DNA of 64,000 nucleotides from Cryptomeria japonica (GCF_030272615.1 NC_081413.1:554181136-554245135), one strand, 5' to 3'. Positions 25,314 to 37,897 are shown, counted from the stretch's first letter. Notes: generated by a model not told the origin, from the letters alone. Made by a program: numbers and translations.

Positions 25314-28309
25314 CTAAGTCTCCACCGGTGAGGGTATAACCCCAAGGTGTTCTCTGAGATATTCAAAAGTTTCCTTAGGCAAAGGCTTAGTAAAAATATC
25401 TACAATCCGCTCTTTAGTATTCACATAAACCAATTTCACTTTTTTTGCTTCAACATTCTCTTTTAGAAAATTGAATTTGATAGAAACATGTTTAGTTTTT
25501 GAGTGAAATACCGGATTCTTAGATATATCAATTGCTGCCATATTATCACAGTAAATGGTTATAGTTCTGTGCATTTTACCTTTATATCCTTCAACATTTT
25601 CTTAATCCATAATACTTGGGTACAATTAGTTGCTGCTGCAACATATTCTAATTATGCTGTTGATAAAGATGTGCAACTCTGTGATCAATCTGCTGCCAAG
25701 AAAGAATGCTCCGCTAGTGGTGCTCTTTCTGTCATCTACGTCTCCTATCCAATTTGCATCTGTGTATGCACATAAATCAAAATTCTCATCTTTAGGATAC
25801 CATAAACCAAGATTTGTTGTGCCTTGTAGATACCGGAAAATCCTTTTCACTACTGATTCATGATTTTCTTTAGAATTACTCTGAAATCTTGAAACAATAC
25901 ATACTGCATTCATAATATTAGGTCTTGTTTGTGTTAAATACAATAAACCTCCTATCATAGACTTGTATCTTGTCAGATTAACAGGTGTTGATTCATCCTT
26001 CAATGATAGTTTATCAGTTGTAGTCATAGGTGTGCTTACCAGTTTAGAGTTTTCCATGCCAAATTTCTTTAGTAATTCCTTCAAGTACTTTGATTGATTT
26101 ATGAATATACCTTTATTAGTCTGTGAGATCTACAATCCTAAAAAGAATTTTATCTCCCCAATCATAGACATTTCAAATTCTTCCTGCATCTTATTAGAAA
26201 AGTTTTTACACAATCCATCTTCTCCTCCAAAAATAATATCATCAACAAAAACTTCTATAACCAAAATGTTATCATTAGTCACTTTGAAATATAGATTGTT
26301 GTCAGCATTACCTTTAGGGTAACCAAGCTTCAAAAGATATTTGTCCAATCTAACATACCAGCCTCTAGGAGCTTGTTTTAATCCATATAAAGCTTTCTTT
26401 AACCTGCAAACCATATCTTTGTCATTTGTCAATGAAAATCCATCAGGTTGTTCAATGTAAACTTCCTCTTCAAGATCACCATTTAGAAATGCAAATTTAA
26501 CATCCATTTGATATACTTTATAGTTCTTGTGTGCTGCAAAAGCTAAGAATAATTTGACTGCCTCAATTCTAGCTACCAGTGCAAAGGTTTCATTATAATC
26601 AATTCATTCTTTCTGTGAATATCCCTTACACACTAATCTTGCTTTGTTTCTGATTACCTTACCATCTTCATTAATTTTATTTCTGAATACCCATTTAGTT
26701 CCAATTACATTTTTGTTTATAGGTCGGGGAACCAATGTCCATGTGTTATTCTTTTCAATTTGTTCCAATTCATCTTCCATAGTTTTAATCCAATGTTTAT
26801 CTTCACATGCCTCATTAACTGGTGCTGGTTCAATTTGAGAAATTAAACATACCTCTTCATTTGTCAGTGTTCCTCTAGTCATAACACCTTGATACTTGTT
26901 CCCAATTATCTGACTTTCAGAGTTATTCAATCTTACATACCTCGGTGTTTTTACTTGTTGTTGTTCTTCAGTCACTGTGGAATTCTCAGATGATGCCGGT
27001 GTGACTAGATTAACATTCTATACTGGTGTACTCATTGTAGGTTCATTTGATATTATATCTATTGCCGGTTGAGAGTCCATGTACCTTGAATTACCTCTAA
27101 ATTGTTCCTCAATCTTCATATTTGCACTCTCAACAATTTTATTTAATCTCTTATTACAACATCTAAATGCCTTGCTCTTAGATGAATAACCAAGAAATAT
27201 TCCTTCATCACTTCTAGGATCAAATTTTCCAATATACTCATCTCTCGTAATATAACATTTAATTCTAAATATTCTGAAATATTTAAGAGTAGGAGTATTA
27301 CCAAACCATAGTTCATGAGGGGTCTTACCGGTTTCACCTTTGATGTGAACTTTGTTGAATGTGTAAACTGTCGTATTCACTGCTTATCTCCAATATACAT
27401 GAGGTAGATTTGCTTCTGATATCATACTTCTAGCTGCATCCAGAATAGTTTTGTTCTTCCTTTCAACAACTCCATTCTGTTGGGGTGTTCGAGGTGCTGA
27501 TAGTTGTCTTCTGATTCCATTCACTTCACAGAATGTATTAAATTCTTTAGATGTGAATTCACCTCCTTGATCTGATCTCAAACATTTAATTTTCTTACCG
27601 ATTTCATTCTCTACCATCACTTTGAATAGTTTGAATTTCCCAAAAGCTTCTGATTTCTCTCTGAGAAAAGTAACCCAACACATTCTAGAATAATCATCAA
27701 TGATTAGAATAAAATATCTATCTCCTTGTAAGCTTCTAGTTCTTGCCGAATCACATAAATCAGTGTGAATTAAGTCAAGAACATTATTGGATTTTTCTGG
27801 AATACTCTTGAAAGTTGCTCTAACTTGCTTTCCAAATTGACATTCCTTACATACCAGATTGTGAGGTTTAACAATCTTAGGTAAATCCCTTACTGCCTTA
27901 GTTGTACTGATTTTCACAATGCAATCAAAATTAACATGACAAAGTCTCTTATGCCATAACCAACTTTCATCAATATGTGCAATCAAGCATGCTTTCTCAT
28001 TGTTATTCAAATGAACGATATTACCTCTAGTCTGATTACCGGTTGCAATTTCCAAGCCAGTTCTATTCACGATTGTGCATTTACCATTCTTGAATTGTAA
28101 CTGAAATCCTTTTTCAACTAATTGACCAACACTCAAAAGATTATGCTTCAAGCATTCAACATAGTAAACATTATCAGTATTGTGCTTACCATCAAAAGAT
28201 ATAGTGCCTTTTCCTTTGATCAAACAAGCTTTATCATCTCCAAGTCTTAGTAGACCTCCATTGTCTTCCTGAAAAGTTAAGAATCTACTTTTGTCACCAG
28301 TCATATGAT
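25314..28309 (-). pseudogene. Copia integrase, RT and RNase H, broken
   Basis: One minus-strand frame runs from HHMTGDKSRF (28,309) to 26,084, and the terminal RNase H part (25,574-25,314) is in the same register. Domains: GAG-pre-integrase (HKRLCHVN, CKECQFGK), integrase core (HTDLCDS, SDQGGEF, PQQNGVVERK), reverse transcriptase ([30 protein letters not shown]) and RNase H (YTDANWIGDVDDRKST, YCDNMAAIDISKNP). In-frame stops occur at about 27,386, 27,020, 26,606 and 26,132 (upper codon positions). Between 25,775 and 25,575 the usual linker before EYVAAATNCTQVLW is missing and the frame shifts, so a deletion removed part of RNase H. Confidence 0.93.
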
Positions 28310-28314
28310 GTGAA

Positions 28315-29133
28315 TGTTAGGATTAATGATAGTCCCAAAGATACTAAGAGGGGGAGGGGGGAAGGGGCGGGAGGGTGAAGTAGTATCTAACCGGTTAACA
28401 GAGTTTTTGACCTTATTAAGTATTTTGCATTCCAAAACAATGTGCCGATAAACAAGAATTAATGCAGTAAATATGAACAATAAAGACACATAGAAAGCAC
28501 ACCATAACACAAGATTTTTGGCAAGGAAACCCGGTGCGGAAAAAACCTTGGTGGGATTTGTGACCCACGATATTCACTCACTGGCAAATGAATGGATATT
28601 ACTTACAATGAGGTGCCTGCACATGCAGGAAGGCCAACTGCCTAGAGCTCATTGCTCAAATACAAAAGGAAGTCTCACTAACTTACAAAATGGATTATGA
28701 GAATCCAATATAATGTACTGCTACAAAACAACATCTGCTATGCCAAATTCAGTACCGGTTTAAGCTCATACTATGACCATAACCTTATACAAAATTTGCC
28801 TTACTATTTACTCATCACTCCATGTCCTGTCTCCATATTAAAACGATTTACAAGATCTCATATTTATATATGAGTCTATTACAATATGCCATGTCGCCTT
28901 TACAAAAGATATTACAATTTAATACAAAATACAAAAGATGTTCCTGTCAGCTGGGGTGCCGGTGAACATTGTTGTCGCTGCCCGTGAAGTGCCTGCTGGT
29001 GCCGGTGTCTGTCGGTGATTTACCAGATGAATGCCATACAATTGTTTGAAGGTATCCACAAGACTGCAAGGTTGCCATCAATGACAACACCTTCAATCAC
29101 CTTCAATTCTCATTGGAGTGTGCAATGCCAACA
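28315..29133 (-). mobile_element. Solo LTR of a related copia family, inserted in the protease motif
   Basis: The 819-bp unit reads TGTTGGCATT..CCTAACA on the minus strand and is flanked by perfect GTGAA duplications (28,310-28,314 and 29,134-29,138). It interrupts the codons between Ser and His of the DSGCSHHM motif of the host copia. Its start on the plus strand (TGTTAGG, then a G-rich run and ACCGGTTAACAG) resembles the host copia LTR, so it is a related family. No internal region is present. Confidence 0.95.
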
Positions 29134-29138
29134 GTGAA

Positions 29139-30281
29139 CATCCAGAATCAATGATCCATTCATCCTTTACTTCAATTTTAGCTGCCAGGGCCTTCTCTAC
29201 CGGTTGAACAGTAGGTACCGGTGGATCTTCTGTTATAGCAACAAAATCCCATCCATTGTCTTCCGGTTCCTCATCAGAATCATCAGTAACTCCTTCATCA
29301 ACATAGTAACATGATTTGTCTCTATTTTTCTTAAATCCGTCTCTGATATTCAGAGTTAGGCTTGTTTGTTCTTTTAGCTTCTTCTTTTAATCTTGCATGT
29401 CTATCAGGACACCTAGATGCCATATGACCAATTTTATTGCAATTAAAACATTTAAATGGTGCTTTACCTTCATACTTACTTCCAACTGGACCTTTAGGCA
29501 TTTTCTTTGCAAATAGTGCTTCAAGTTCTTCCAGTTCTTCATTCTCCCTACTGATTTCTTCAAGTTCTCTTGCATAAAGTGCTTTCCAATCAAATCTTTC
29601 AGATGACGATGATGATGCTATAGATGATGATGATGCCTTGAAAGCTAAATATATCTTAATTGTAGCAATAGGACCAAATTCCTCAAGTTCAAAAGATGAA
29701 AGTTTTCCAACCAAAGTATCTCCAGATACTGATGTATTAGGCATTGTTCTTAATTCATTGATAACAATTACTTTCATTTTATATCCTGGTGGTAATGCTC
29801 TTAAAACTTTAGAAACAATTTCATCTTCACTTAAGGATCCTCCACAACATTGTATACCTAGAACAATTTCATTTACTCTTTCCATAAAAGCATAAATCCT
29901 TTCATCTTCTTCCATTTTCAAATTTTCATACCTGACCCAGAAGCATTCCAGTTTTGCAATTTTGACTAAGGTATCACCTTCATTCAATGTTTCCAGTTTG
30001 TCCCAAATAGATTTAGCAGTAGATCTATTTGATAATCCCATGATTTTGTTATCTGACAATGCACTCAAAAGTGCTTCTCTTGCTTTGTAATCATTCTCCT
30101 CAGCTTTAGCCAAGGTTGGTGGATTAGGTTGACCTTGAGTAGGCCCAACATAGCCATTCTTTGTAACATCCCATATGTCTTTTCCAATGCAATTCAGATG
30201 TGTCTCCATTCGGATCTTCCATATACCATAATTAGTTCCATCAAGTTTCAAACTGTCCTTCCTGAAATAGTTAGTAGACAT
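29139..30281 (-). pseudogene. Copia gag and start of protease, broken
   Basis: Minus-strand frame from ATG at 30,281. It opens with the copia-type gag start (KLDGTNYGIWKIRME, about 30,250) and runs through the conserved LSDNKIMGL and IWDKLETL blocks to a CCHC knuckle (CFNCNKIGHMASRC, about 29,450-29,409). The frame stops at 29,331. A one-base shift there recovers an acidic linker and then the protease start EWIIDSGCS, which ends at the solo LTR (29,134). It is therefore one gag-pol frame broken by an indel and an insertion. Confidence 0.92.
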
Positions 30282-30324
30282 AGGATCTCCTCAAGTTGTT
30301 AAACTTCTACAAAAAGAGGACTAG

Positions 30325-30338
30325 GCTCTGATACCAAT
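30325..30338 (-). other. Copia primer-binding site
   Basis: ATTGGTATCAGAGC on the minus strand, directly downstream of the 5' LTR, is complementary to the initiator-methionine tRNA 3' end (core TGGTATCAGAGC). Confidence 0.92.
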
Positions 30339-31402
30339 TGTTAGGTCCTAGAGACAACTGAGAGGGGGGGTGAATTAGTTGTCAATTAATTTCAAGCCCA
30401 AATACAACTTAACCAAACTTAATGCATAATGCTAGTAAACTAGACTTTATATCGGTTAACAGTTTAACAGTTAATTGTAGTACCAGTAAAGTTTAATGCA
30501 TGAAACAGAAAGACAAATAACATCCACAACACATAACACAAATATTTGTGTGTGGAAACCCTATAAGGGGAAAAACCACAGTGGGAAAAATTACCCACAA
30601 TCAGATGATACTACTAAAGATAGTATGTGTGTACAATATGGAGTCTGCACATGCAGAAAGACCAACTGCCTAGAGCTCACTGCTCAATCACAAAATGGGA
30701 GTCACACTGACTACAATTGGATGGTTAAATCCAATGATAATGTATTGCTCAAAATAGCATCTTCACATGCTGGATTCAGTACCGGTTAAGCTCTGATTTG
30801 CCATCTTCAAACCTTCCTTGAATCTTCAAATGATGTTTGCATGTATAGCTTTGCTTATATTCGCATATACCAAAAATACTTTATTCCTTTTTTACTTCTT
30901 ACATCCCCATATTGATCTCACAAATGAGATCTTACATATATACCAAAACCTAAGACCAAATGTGTAGGTCATCTCACTAAGATATTACAATAAAATCAAT
31001 TACAAATGAATCAATATGTGATGTATCATGTCGGCTCAATGCATTTACAATAATAACAAATCATCTCCACAGCGTGTCGTGCTGATCTGAAATGGATAAC
31101 GCTTGCTAGTCCATAACCTAGACCTATTTGCCGATAACAACAAATATGCAAACCCGATTAGACCAATAGTCAAATCACCAAAGCAAAGTGTCCAAACAAT
31201 GTCTTTGACATAACCAAGTAATCTCCAAGTCATCCTTAGTGCCGGTGAATAATGTAACCTGCCAGTGAACCAGATACCGACAACTGTGCATAAGTCACTG
31301 AACATGCCAGTGAACATAACCAAAGATCTCCAAGTGCTGATAGGGGTTGACAAGTGTTGACATCAATGACAAAACCAATGCAACATATCCAAAATACCAA
31401 CA
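30339..31402 (-). repeat. Copia 5' LTR
   Basis: 1,064 bp. On the minus strand it begins TGTTGGTATTTTGG and ends GGACCTAACA, with matching inverted ends. In the first 100 bp about ten to twelve differences from the left LTR were counted by eye. Confidence 0.92.
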
Positions 31403-32117
31403 GGCTGAAGTAATTGCCATGAGACCTTGACCTTAGGCTAAGAAGTTTATTTGATTGTGATAAGACCCATGAAAATTGGGTTGTTTCATCCTATTGAATA
31501 TACACATTGCCTTCATATTTGGATAAAAACACTTTCAGAAATTGTCTTCTTGCCACAAAAACACTCACATTAAGATCTAGTCAAACATTGAAACATTGGA
31601 AAACTTGGACAAAATTGAGAATTTTTTTTTACCTTTTTTGTCATAAACACGTGTGTGGATTCATACTGTGTTTGTGGTTCAAAGAATGAAAGATCTTCTA
31701 AGGCCGATTCTATAGGAATCCATTTAGTTAAACATTATCTTTTTATGACTTTCCATTCACTTTCAGACATTTTTAGACATCACTTTCAGTCCCCCATTTA
31801 CATCTTCAACTAGAGTCAAAAGGTTGTTTAGTAGTCTGTAACTTATCTTGCAAACACATCACATTCATCTCTAGGTGGTTTCCACATTAGATTTATCATC
31901 TTGGGTACCATTTGGACATCTCAAGTTAAGGTAAATTTACCTATAGGAATTTGTTATCTCCTAGGAAGCCACACCTTACTTAGATCATCTTATCTATCTT
32001 GGAACAATATTTTGGGACATTGCAAGACAACCGTGGATTCATTATCCATTTTCATAACCACCTTATTTTTCATAGCCTTCATATTTCCCCATACTTCATT
32101 TTAGCCAAAGTCTTTTC
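31403..32117 (+). other. Leader upstream of an old gypsy gag
   Basis: No open frame of note. It resumes the sequence broken at 14,895 by the copia insertion and runs into the gag start at 32,118. Confidence 0.4.
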
Positions 32118-34200
32118 ATGGTTGAAACCCGATCTCAAAGGTTTAGAAGACAATCCAAAGAAGCTCAAAGATATCTAAACATGGACACATATGAGTTTCA
32201 TGAGGAAGAATTTTATAACACACGAAATTTTAAAAATCACAGTAATGCACAAGAATTTGACAATGAGTCCTTTACAACCACGAAAATTCAAGATCACATG
32301 TTTGACAAAAGGTTTAATAGATTGCTTGAGACAATTTTGAGAGAGATCACCAAATATTTTTATACATGTTAATCCAAGATGGTGCAAGATTACCCCATGA
32401 CTTTGATGTGACACAAATTTTGGAAGAAGATCCAAATCAAGCTAATGGTAACGATGGTGGACCTAGACGTGAGCATACCATGCCCGAGTCATTTTCATAC
32501 CTCTTTCAAAAACCCAAAATACCTAATTCTTACACGCATGCTAATTACTTTAGGCAAACTCATGAACAACCTCGTGCACATACTTTTCAAGGCTGAAGGA
32601 ATACTAATGCTCATACTCAACAACAAGGTGATACTCGAGGTCTTAATCATGATCATACATATACCAGAAGACCACTTGTCACATTTAATGATCATACGCA
32701 AGATCACACTTACAATAGCAATTACACACGTGGTCATGATACATATAATCACCTAAGGCCTAGTGCACCTCATTGCAATAACATACTAGGTGGCTCATAT
32801 AGAAATTACATTCCTCCACTTCCTAAACAAGCATATGACCAATATCATCCTTACATGAAATATATGTCTCTTCAGGTCTCGGTGGCTCAGGTATAAGGAT
32901 TGCTCAAAGAAATAGGGCACCACCTAGTAATGATTTGAAACAACAAATGACAAGTATGCAAGCACCAACCAAGAATTACACAATTCATGACATGTGTCCT
33001 TATCCCTTTGATAGAAATGTACCGATGCCTCCTTTTCCTTCACATTTCATGGTACCTAAGTTTGATAAGTATAAAGGAAAAGAAGATCCCAAAGCACACA
33101 TTGGAGATTTTTTTATGGCTTGCATAGAGTTGGCAAGAGAAGACTCTTAATGAGATCATTTCCACAAAGTCTAGGTGGACAAGCCATGAAATGGTTTTCA
33201 CAATTACCACCTAGGATCAAGTCATGGGGTGAATTGGCAGAAGCCTTTATACACCATTTTTCATACAACATTGAATGTGAATTATTGGTGATCACTTTAT
33301 GCAATGCAAAGCAAAAAAATGGAGAATCTTTTATGTCATTTTTACAACAATGACATTTCATGACATGATTTGACATTTCATGACATGACATTTTTACAAC
33401 AATGACATTTCATGACATGAGAATCTTTTAGTAATGATTTGAAACAACAAATGACAAGTATGCAAGCACCAACCAAGAATTACACAATTCATGACATGTG
33501 TCCTTATCCCTTTGATAGAAATGTACCGATGCCTCCTTTTCCTTCACATTTCGTGGTACCTAAGTTTGATAAGTATAAAGGAAAAGAAGATCCCAAAGCA
33601 CACATTGGAGATTTTTTTATGGCTTGCATAGAGTTGGCAAGAGAAGACTCTTAATGAGATCATTTCCACAAAGTCTAGGTGGACAAGCCATGAAATGGTT
33701 TTCACAATTACCACCTAGGATCAAGTCATGGGGTGAATTGGCAGAAGCCTTTATACACCATTTTTCATACAACATTGAATGTGAATTATTGGTGACCACT
33801 TTATGCAATGCAAAGCAAAAAAATGGAGAATCTTTTATGTCATTTTTACAACAGTGGAGAAGTTTGGCTAGTTGATGCCCTTGTCACATTCCACAAAAAT
33901 AGATGGTTGAGATGTTTACCCAAAATGTGAACAAAGACATTGGATATGGCATTTGTAAAGCATGTTTATCTACATTCTAAAAAGTTATTGAAAAGGGTTT
34001 ATCTATTGAGAAGGTCCTCATTGAACAAGGCACTATCAAGCTATTTAAAGAGAACAAAGATGAAGGAAATAGAAAAGACAAACCTCAATTTTGGAACAAA
34101 AACAAGAATATTGTCAATGATGTGGTTGTGGAAACCAATGATAAGTTTTCCCGATTCTAGCTCATCTAATAATGAAGTAAATACACAAAGATGGGATGTG
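32118..34200 (+). pseudogene. Old Ty3-gypsy gag, frameshifted and internally duplicated
   Basis: The frame starts at ATG 32,118 (MVETRSQRFRRQSKEAQ). Further on, gag-core segments can be read: VPKFDKYKGKEDPKAHIGDF (33,046 and 33,550), then in a shifted frame GGQAMKWFSQLPPRIKSWGE with FIHHF and FMSFLQQ. The core has the same layout as the gag at 52,412-53,665 (LYNGKGDP.., [15 protein letters not shown]). Stops and shifts interrupt it at 32,370, 32,594, 33,148, 33,652 and 33,873. No protease or polymerase follows before 34,200. It is a non-functional remnant of a gypsy element. Confidence 0.75.
32925..33856 (+). repeat. 504-bp tandem duplication within gag
   Basis: Position 32,925 onward recurs at 33,429 onward with only a few substitutions seen (for example ATGGTACC to GTGGTACC and GTGATCAC to GTGACCAC). 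The 3' end of the first unit carries a scrambled patch of CATTTCATGACATG repeats (33,345-33,420) before the second unit starts. Confidence 0.93.
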
Positions 34201-35055
34201 CCCCCTTGACTGCTTGTTTTGGTCCTCTTTGTAGAAGGACCAAGGCAGCCCAAAATGCCATGTTCCCTCTCAAAGGGACCCCAATTTGAAATGGGGTAGG
34301 TGTTATATATCCTCGACATAATTTGATTCCCAGAGTTACACATGATCATTGAAGGTTGGCCTAACTGGTAAATTACCCCAGGAACCCTATATAAAGACAT
34401 CTTATCAATTCATTTTAGATCTAAGAGGAATCTACAAGCTATCTATAACATTTGTGCATCCGTGAAGCATTCATCATCAAGCATTTTTAGAGATTCAACG
34501 CTGCATATTCATCATTCAAGCATTGTGGAGCAAAGTTACAGCAATGTTCATGCAAGCATGTGTGTGTGATTAGGGTTTTTCATGTTCATTTGTGTCATGC
34601 CATTACATTCAATATTTGTGATTACATTCAAAGAGCATTGCATCATCATCAACAATTGTAGATTTGAGGTATGTCTCCTTAATATTTATTTCAGTATTTG
34701 TATTATTTCATTCATGGTTGATTCCAAAACCAAGGTTTGACCTAAGGCAAACCTTTATTCTCAACATCTTTCCCTTTCTTTTGTGTGTGCAGGAAAAAGG
34801 TATGAAGCTATACTCAGGAAATCCAACAGAGTCAACAGTGAGGAACAAGTTAGCTTTTAATGGAGAAAAGTTTAAAGGACCAAGTAGGATTTGTGCTACC
34901 TGGTCTCAAAAAATCAAGCCGAACTTTAGAGGACAAATTTTAAACATCTCATTTTGCTCAGATGCATGTTAGTGGCTTCGTGAGACATCTGTAGCTTATT
35001 ATTTTTGTCAAATCACTTCAATAATCCCTCATTTCACCCTAATTTTACAATTACA
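34198..35055 (+). mobile_element. LTR-like segment related to the 49-kb element
   Basis: The order of signals matches an LTR: a GGTCC-stem hairpin (34,219-34,243), a TATA box in CCCTATATAAAG (near 34,388), a leader with TTGATTCCAAAACC, and a conserved hairpin at 34,732-34,755. It ends near TTTTACA (35,055). The block around 34,714-34,760 aligns with 50,074-50,120 in the intact LTR. Both boundaries are approximate and no target duplication was found. It may be the 3' LTR of the gag remnant just upstream. Confidence 0.5.
34732..34755 (+). other. Conserved leader hairpin, AAGGTTTG/CAAACCTT form
   Basis: Perfect 8-bp stem with the loop ACCTAAGG. The equivalent hairpin at 50,093-50,117 has stem GGGGTTTG/CAAACCCC and loop ACCTAAGGG, so the two outer base pairs differ in a compensating way. 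Confidence 0.7.
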
Positions 35056-37897
35056 CCACAATTCAACTTAGAAAGAAGGAAATCTACACATCATCACAAT
35101 TGGGGTAAATTTAATTAACATTCTCAACCCTTTTCCTATTAAATTGTAGCTAAATCCATTGGATTTACCCCCTTCTTTCTATGTATGTGTGTTGATTTGG
35201 CCAGTTAGTGGGTTTACTTGTTGAAACCCTAATTCCTAATTTTCACCACATTACAAGATTATAGATTCCACGAGGAGTTTTTCATTACCTAGTTAGACCT
35301 ATTTTCTACATTTTTACAAATGTTTGATAGAACATGAGTTTTTAGTTTTCTATTTCTTTTCCTCTCTTTCATGTTATTTTCCTCATTTTTACACTAGTAT
35401 TCGACTGCATACCTTTGATTATTTATCTTTTCTTGTATATTGTAGGCACCTAGCATCATTATATCTAATGTCTCTATTTTTGTATTTGTTAGATTTAAAA
35501 ACTGTAGAAGATTTTGATGTAGGACAAGGAACATATGTCTCACGTCATTGCACTACAATTTGCTATAGAATTTCACCTAGAGCTTCCTCTCAACATTTCA
35601 AGCACTTTTTATAATTGCACAATTTGATTCCAAGTTCATCTATATGCTCTTTATTTTATTGTTTATTATTTCTAGTCACAAATTCTCATATTTAAGTATT
35701 TGTCAAGCCTTGTTGCCACTTATAATTGTGTTTTGTTGATTAGTGTTTGACAAGTTGGATATAGTCCTTATTTTGCACTAGTTAAGATACAAACTAAAAA
35801 GAGAATCAACACATTTTCTTCCCATCACTCTAGCCCTCTCAATTTTTAAAATTTTTTTCTCACTTCCAAGACTAAATCTAAAGATTTTGTACCTTCTTTT
35901 ATAGCTCTAACTACTATGTCTTCTTTAATCATCTTTGTTTATGCCTATTTATTGTTTTATGGTGTAGAGGAGGGGATTTTCTATTCTCAAGACGATGGGG
36001 TCTCAAGGAGCAATAGCCCTCAACTACCTCAATGTAAAAATGTTGAAGTGAACTGGAAAGTAAATGCCAAAAATTGAACTTTAAACTATGCTTGATAAAG
36101 AATGTGAAACTAAAAATACTTAATAACTTTGATATACAATATCATAAAAATATATAAATTACAGAAAAGGAGAGTAAAGAAAGTGTAGAATTTGATATTA
36201 GACAAATTAGCTCTCGACCTGGATGCTAATGCACCACAAGAACATTTGTGCGATCACATTGTCATTTGCACAAAAACATCCAGAAAACTATTAGAAAGAG
36301 AACCTTGATTTATCAAACTTGTTCATCTACACACATAGAAATAGGAAAAATTGTGGGGGCTATATAGGGGTTTGCCTCATTCAAACCCCTATTTTGGTGC
36401 TTCCACCTCCATGAACAACCAAACAAGATTCAAAGACATAAAATGAAATAGATGTGTGATAGAATCAAACCTTGTTGTGGAGGAGAACCCCTATCACAGT
36501 ATAAAGACAATAGACAAGATAATAAAATAGACAAGATCATGTAATAAACATGATGCAAGAGAGAGTTACTAGCACTTGTGGCTCCCCTCTTGAGATAATA
36601 GACGTCATAAACAAGATTTGGGAGGAGTCTTGGCTGTGGTGAGAATCCAAGAGCTAAGAGTATTTTGTTAGAGTTTCACAGTGAGAGAGCAAGAGATGAA
36701 CACAAGCTGAGAAAGAATGAGAGTTTTGTTGCTTGGAATGGGCAAGAGTAGTTGTTATAAGCATGTTCGACCATTGGGACACATGTTAGAGGAAAACTAC
36801 CCGAAATATTCTTCATTTGAATCTCAGAATTTATCGTGACGTTTACACGACTTGCAAACATCTATGCACCACATTTGCTCAATTGATTTCTTCCAAAAAT
36901 CAAGCCACAATCTACTAATGCTTCATCTTTGCTAACTATGAAGTTCAAATCATAAAATATTGATTATAGGTTTTGTCATAAATGCACCAAGTGTAATGTG
37001 TAAGTGTGAAATTGACATAGGGTGCAATTTGCAACACTACATGTGTTTTATTTAATTCTTAAACCCAAGGTCACATTCATTGGTGGATGTTGACATATAA
37101 GTATTATGAACAACATCCATTTGTTTGTCTCCCATTCTTGATTGTTATACTTCTACCATTGTGTATTCTTCTTGTGCTTTTGAACAATTCCAAGGATACA
37201 ATAGTGCCTCACACTCTTATCATGTTTGCCAAAATACGACCTTTCTTATCTTTTTTTGTATATTATTCAATATTCCTTGTCCCTGTGAATTAAAAACTGA
37301 TGCAAAGCATCACAATGCTTCAACTCACACTCATCATCTTGACCCAAAAACATAGTCCCCTTCTTGTGTGGTACTTACCCTTCTTCATATGTATTTGTGC
37401 AGCTCTATAATGTTAGAAACAATACAAAGCATTAGAATCATTTAAACCTTCTCTCTCCATGCAACCCAAAACCATAACTTTGATTATTGTTTGGTTTATC
37501 ACTTGACCTTTTGTTTGTACCACAATTATTGTGCTTCTCCTCCATCAGATTCTATTTATTTTAGCCTTGTTGCCTCTTCTATAATTATCATGTTTTCTTT
37601 TTACTCGTTACAACTATTATTGTCCTATATTTTGTCTTATTTGTATTCTTAATGAAAATATTAAATAAATAAATTAAGTACTACATTCTTACCTTTCTCA
37701 TGTCTCCATTTCAAAGCACTTTATAGTTGTGGCAAATTATGAGAATGCTATCTTAAGCCACCCTTCCTAAAAAAAAAAAACTCAACATTTCCATTAAATT
37801 GCACTTTATATGATAGATTATTTCACACTATTATATTATGTAACTTGTTTTCATGTTATGTTTGAAGTGTTGTTAGTAAAATGTCAACTGTCATGCA
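35056..37897. other. No recognised gene
   Basis: AT-rich sequence with many stops in all frames. A perfect 11-bp inverted repeat (ATAGGGGTTTG, 7-base loop, complement) lies at 36,365-36,393. I see no domain, LTR pair or target duplication here, although the composition resembles decayed retrotransposon DNA. Confidence 0.5.

Larger units (their letters stand above)
14896..31402 (-). mobile_element. Ty1-copia retrotransposon, reverse orientation, with two nested insertions
   Basis: The two LTRs (left 14,896-15,957, right 30,339-31,402) bracket a primer-binding site, gag, protease, integrase, reverse transcriptase and RNase H in that order on the minus strand. Integrase before reverse transcriptase is the copia order. 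Flanking duplications are GGTTG (14,891-14,895) and GGCTG (31,403-31,407), one mismatch. Two later insertions split it: a chromovirus at 16,035-25,008 in the 3' untranslated region and a solo LTR at 28,315-29,133 in the protease region. Frameshifts, stops and a deletion in the RNase H region make it non-functional. Confidence 0.92.
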
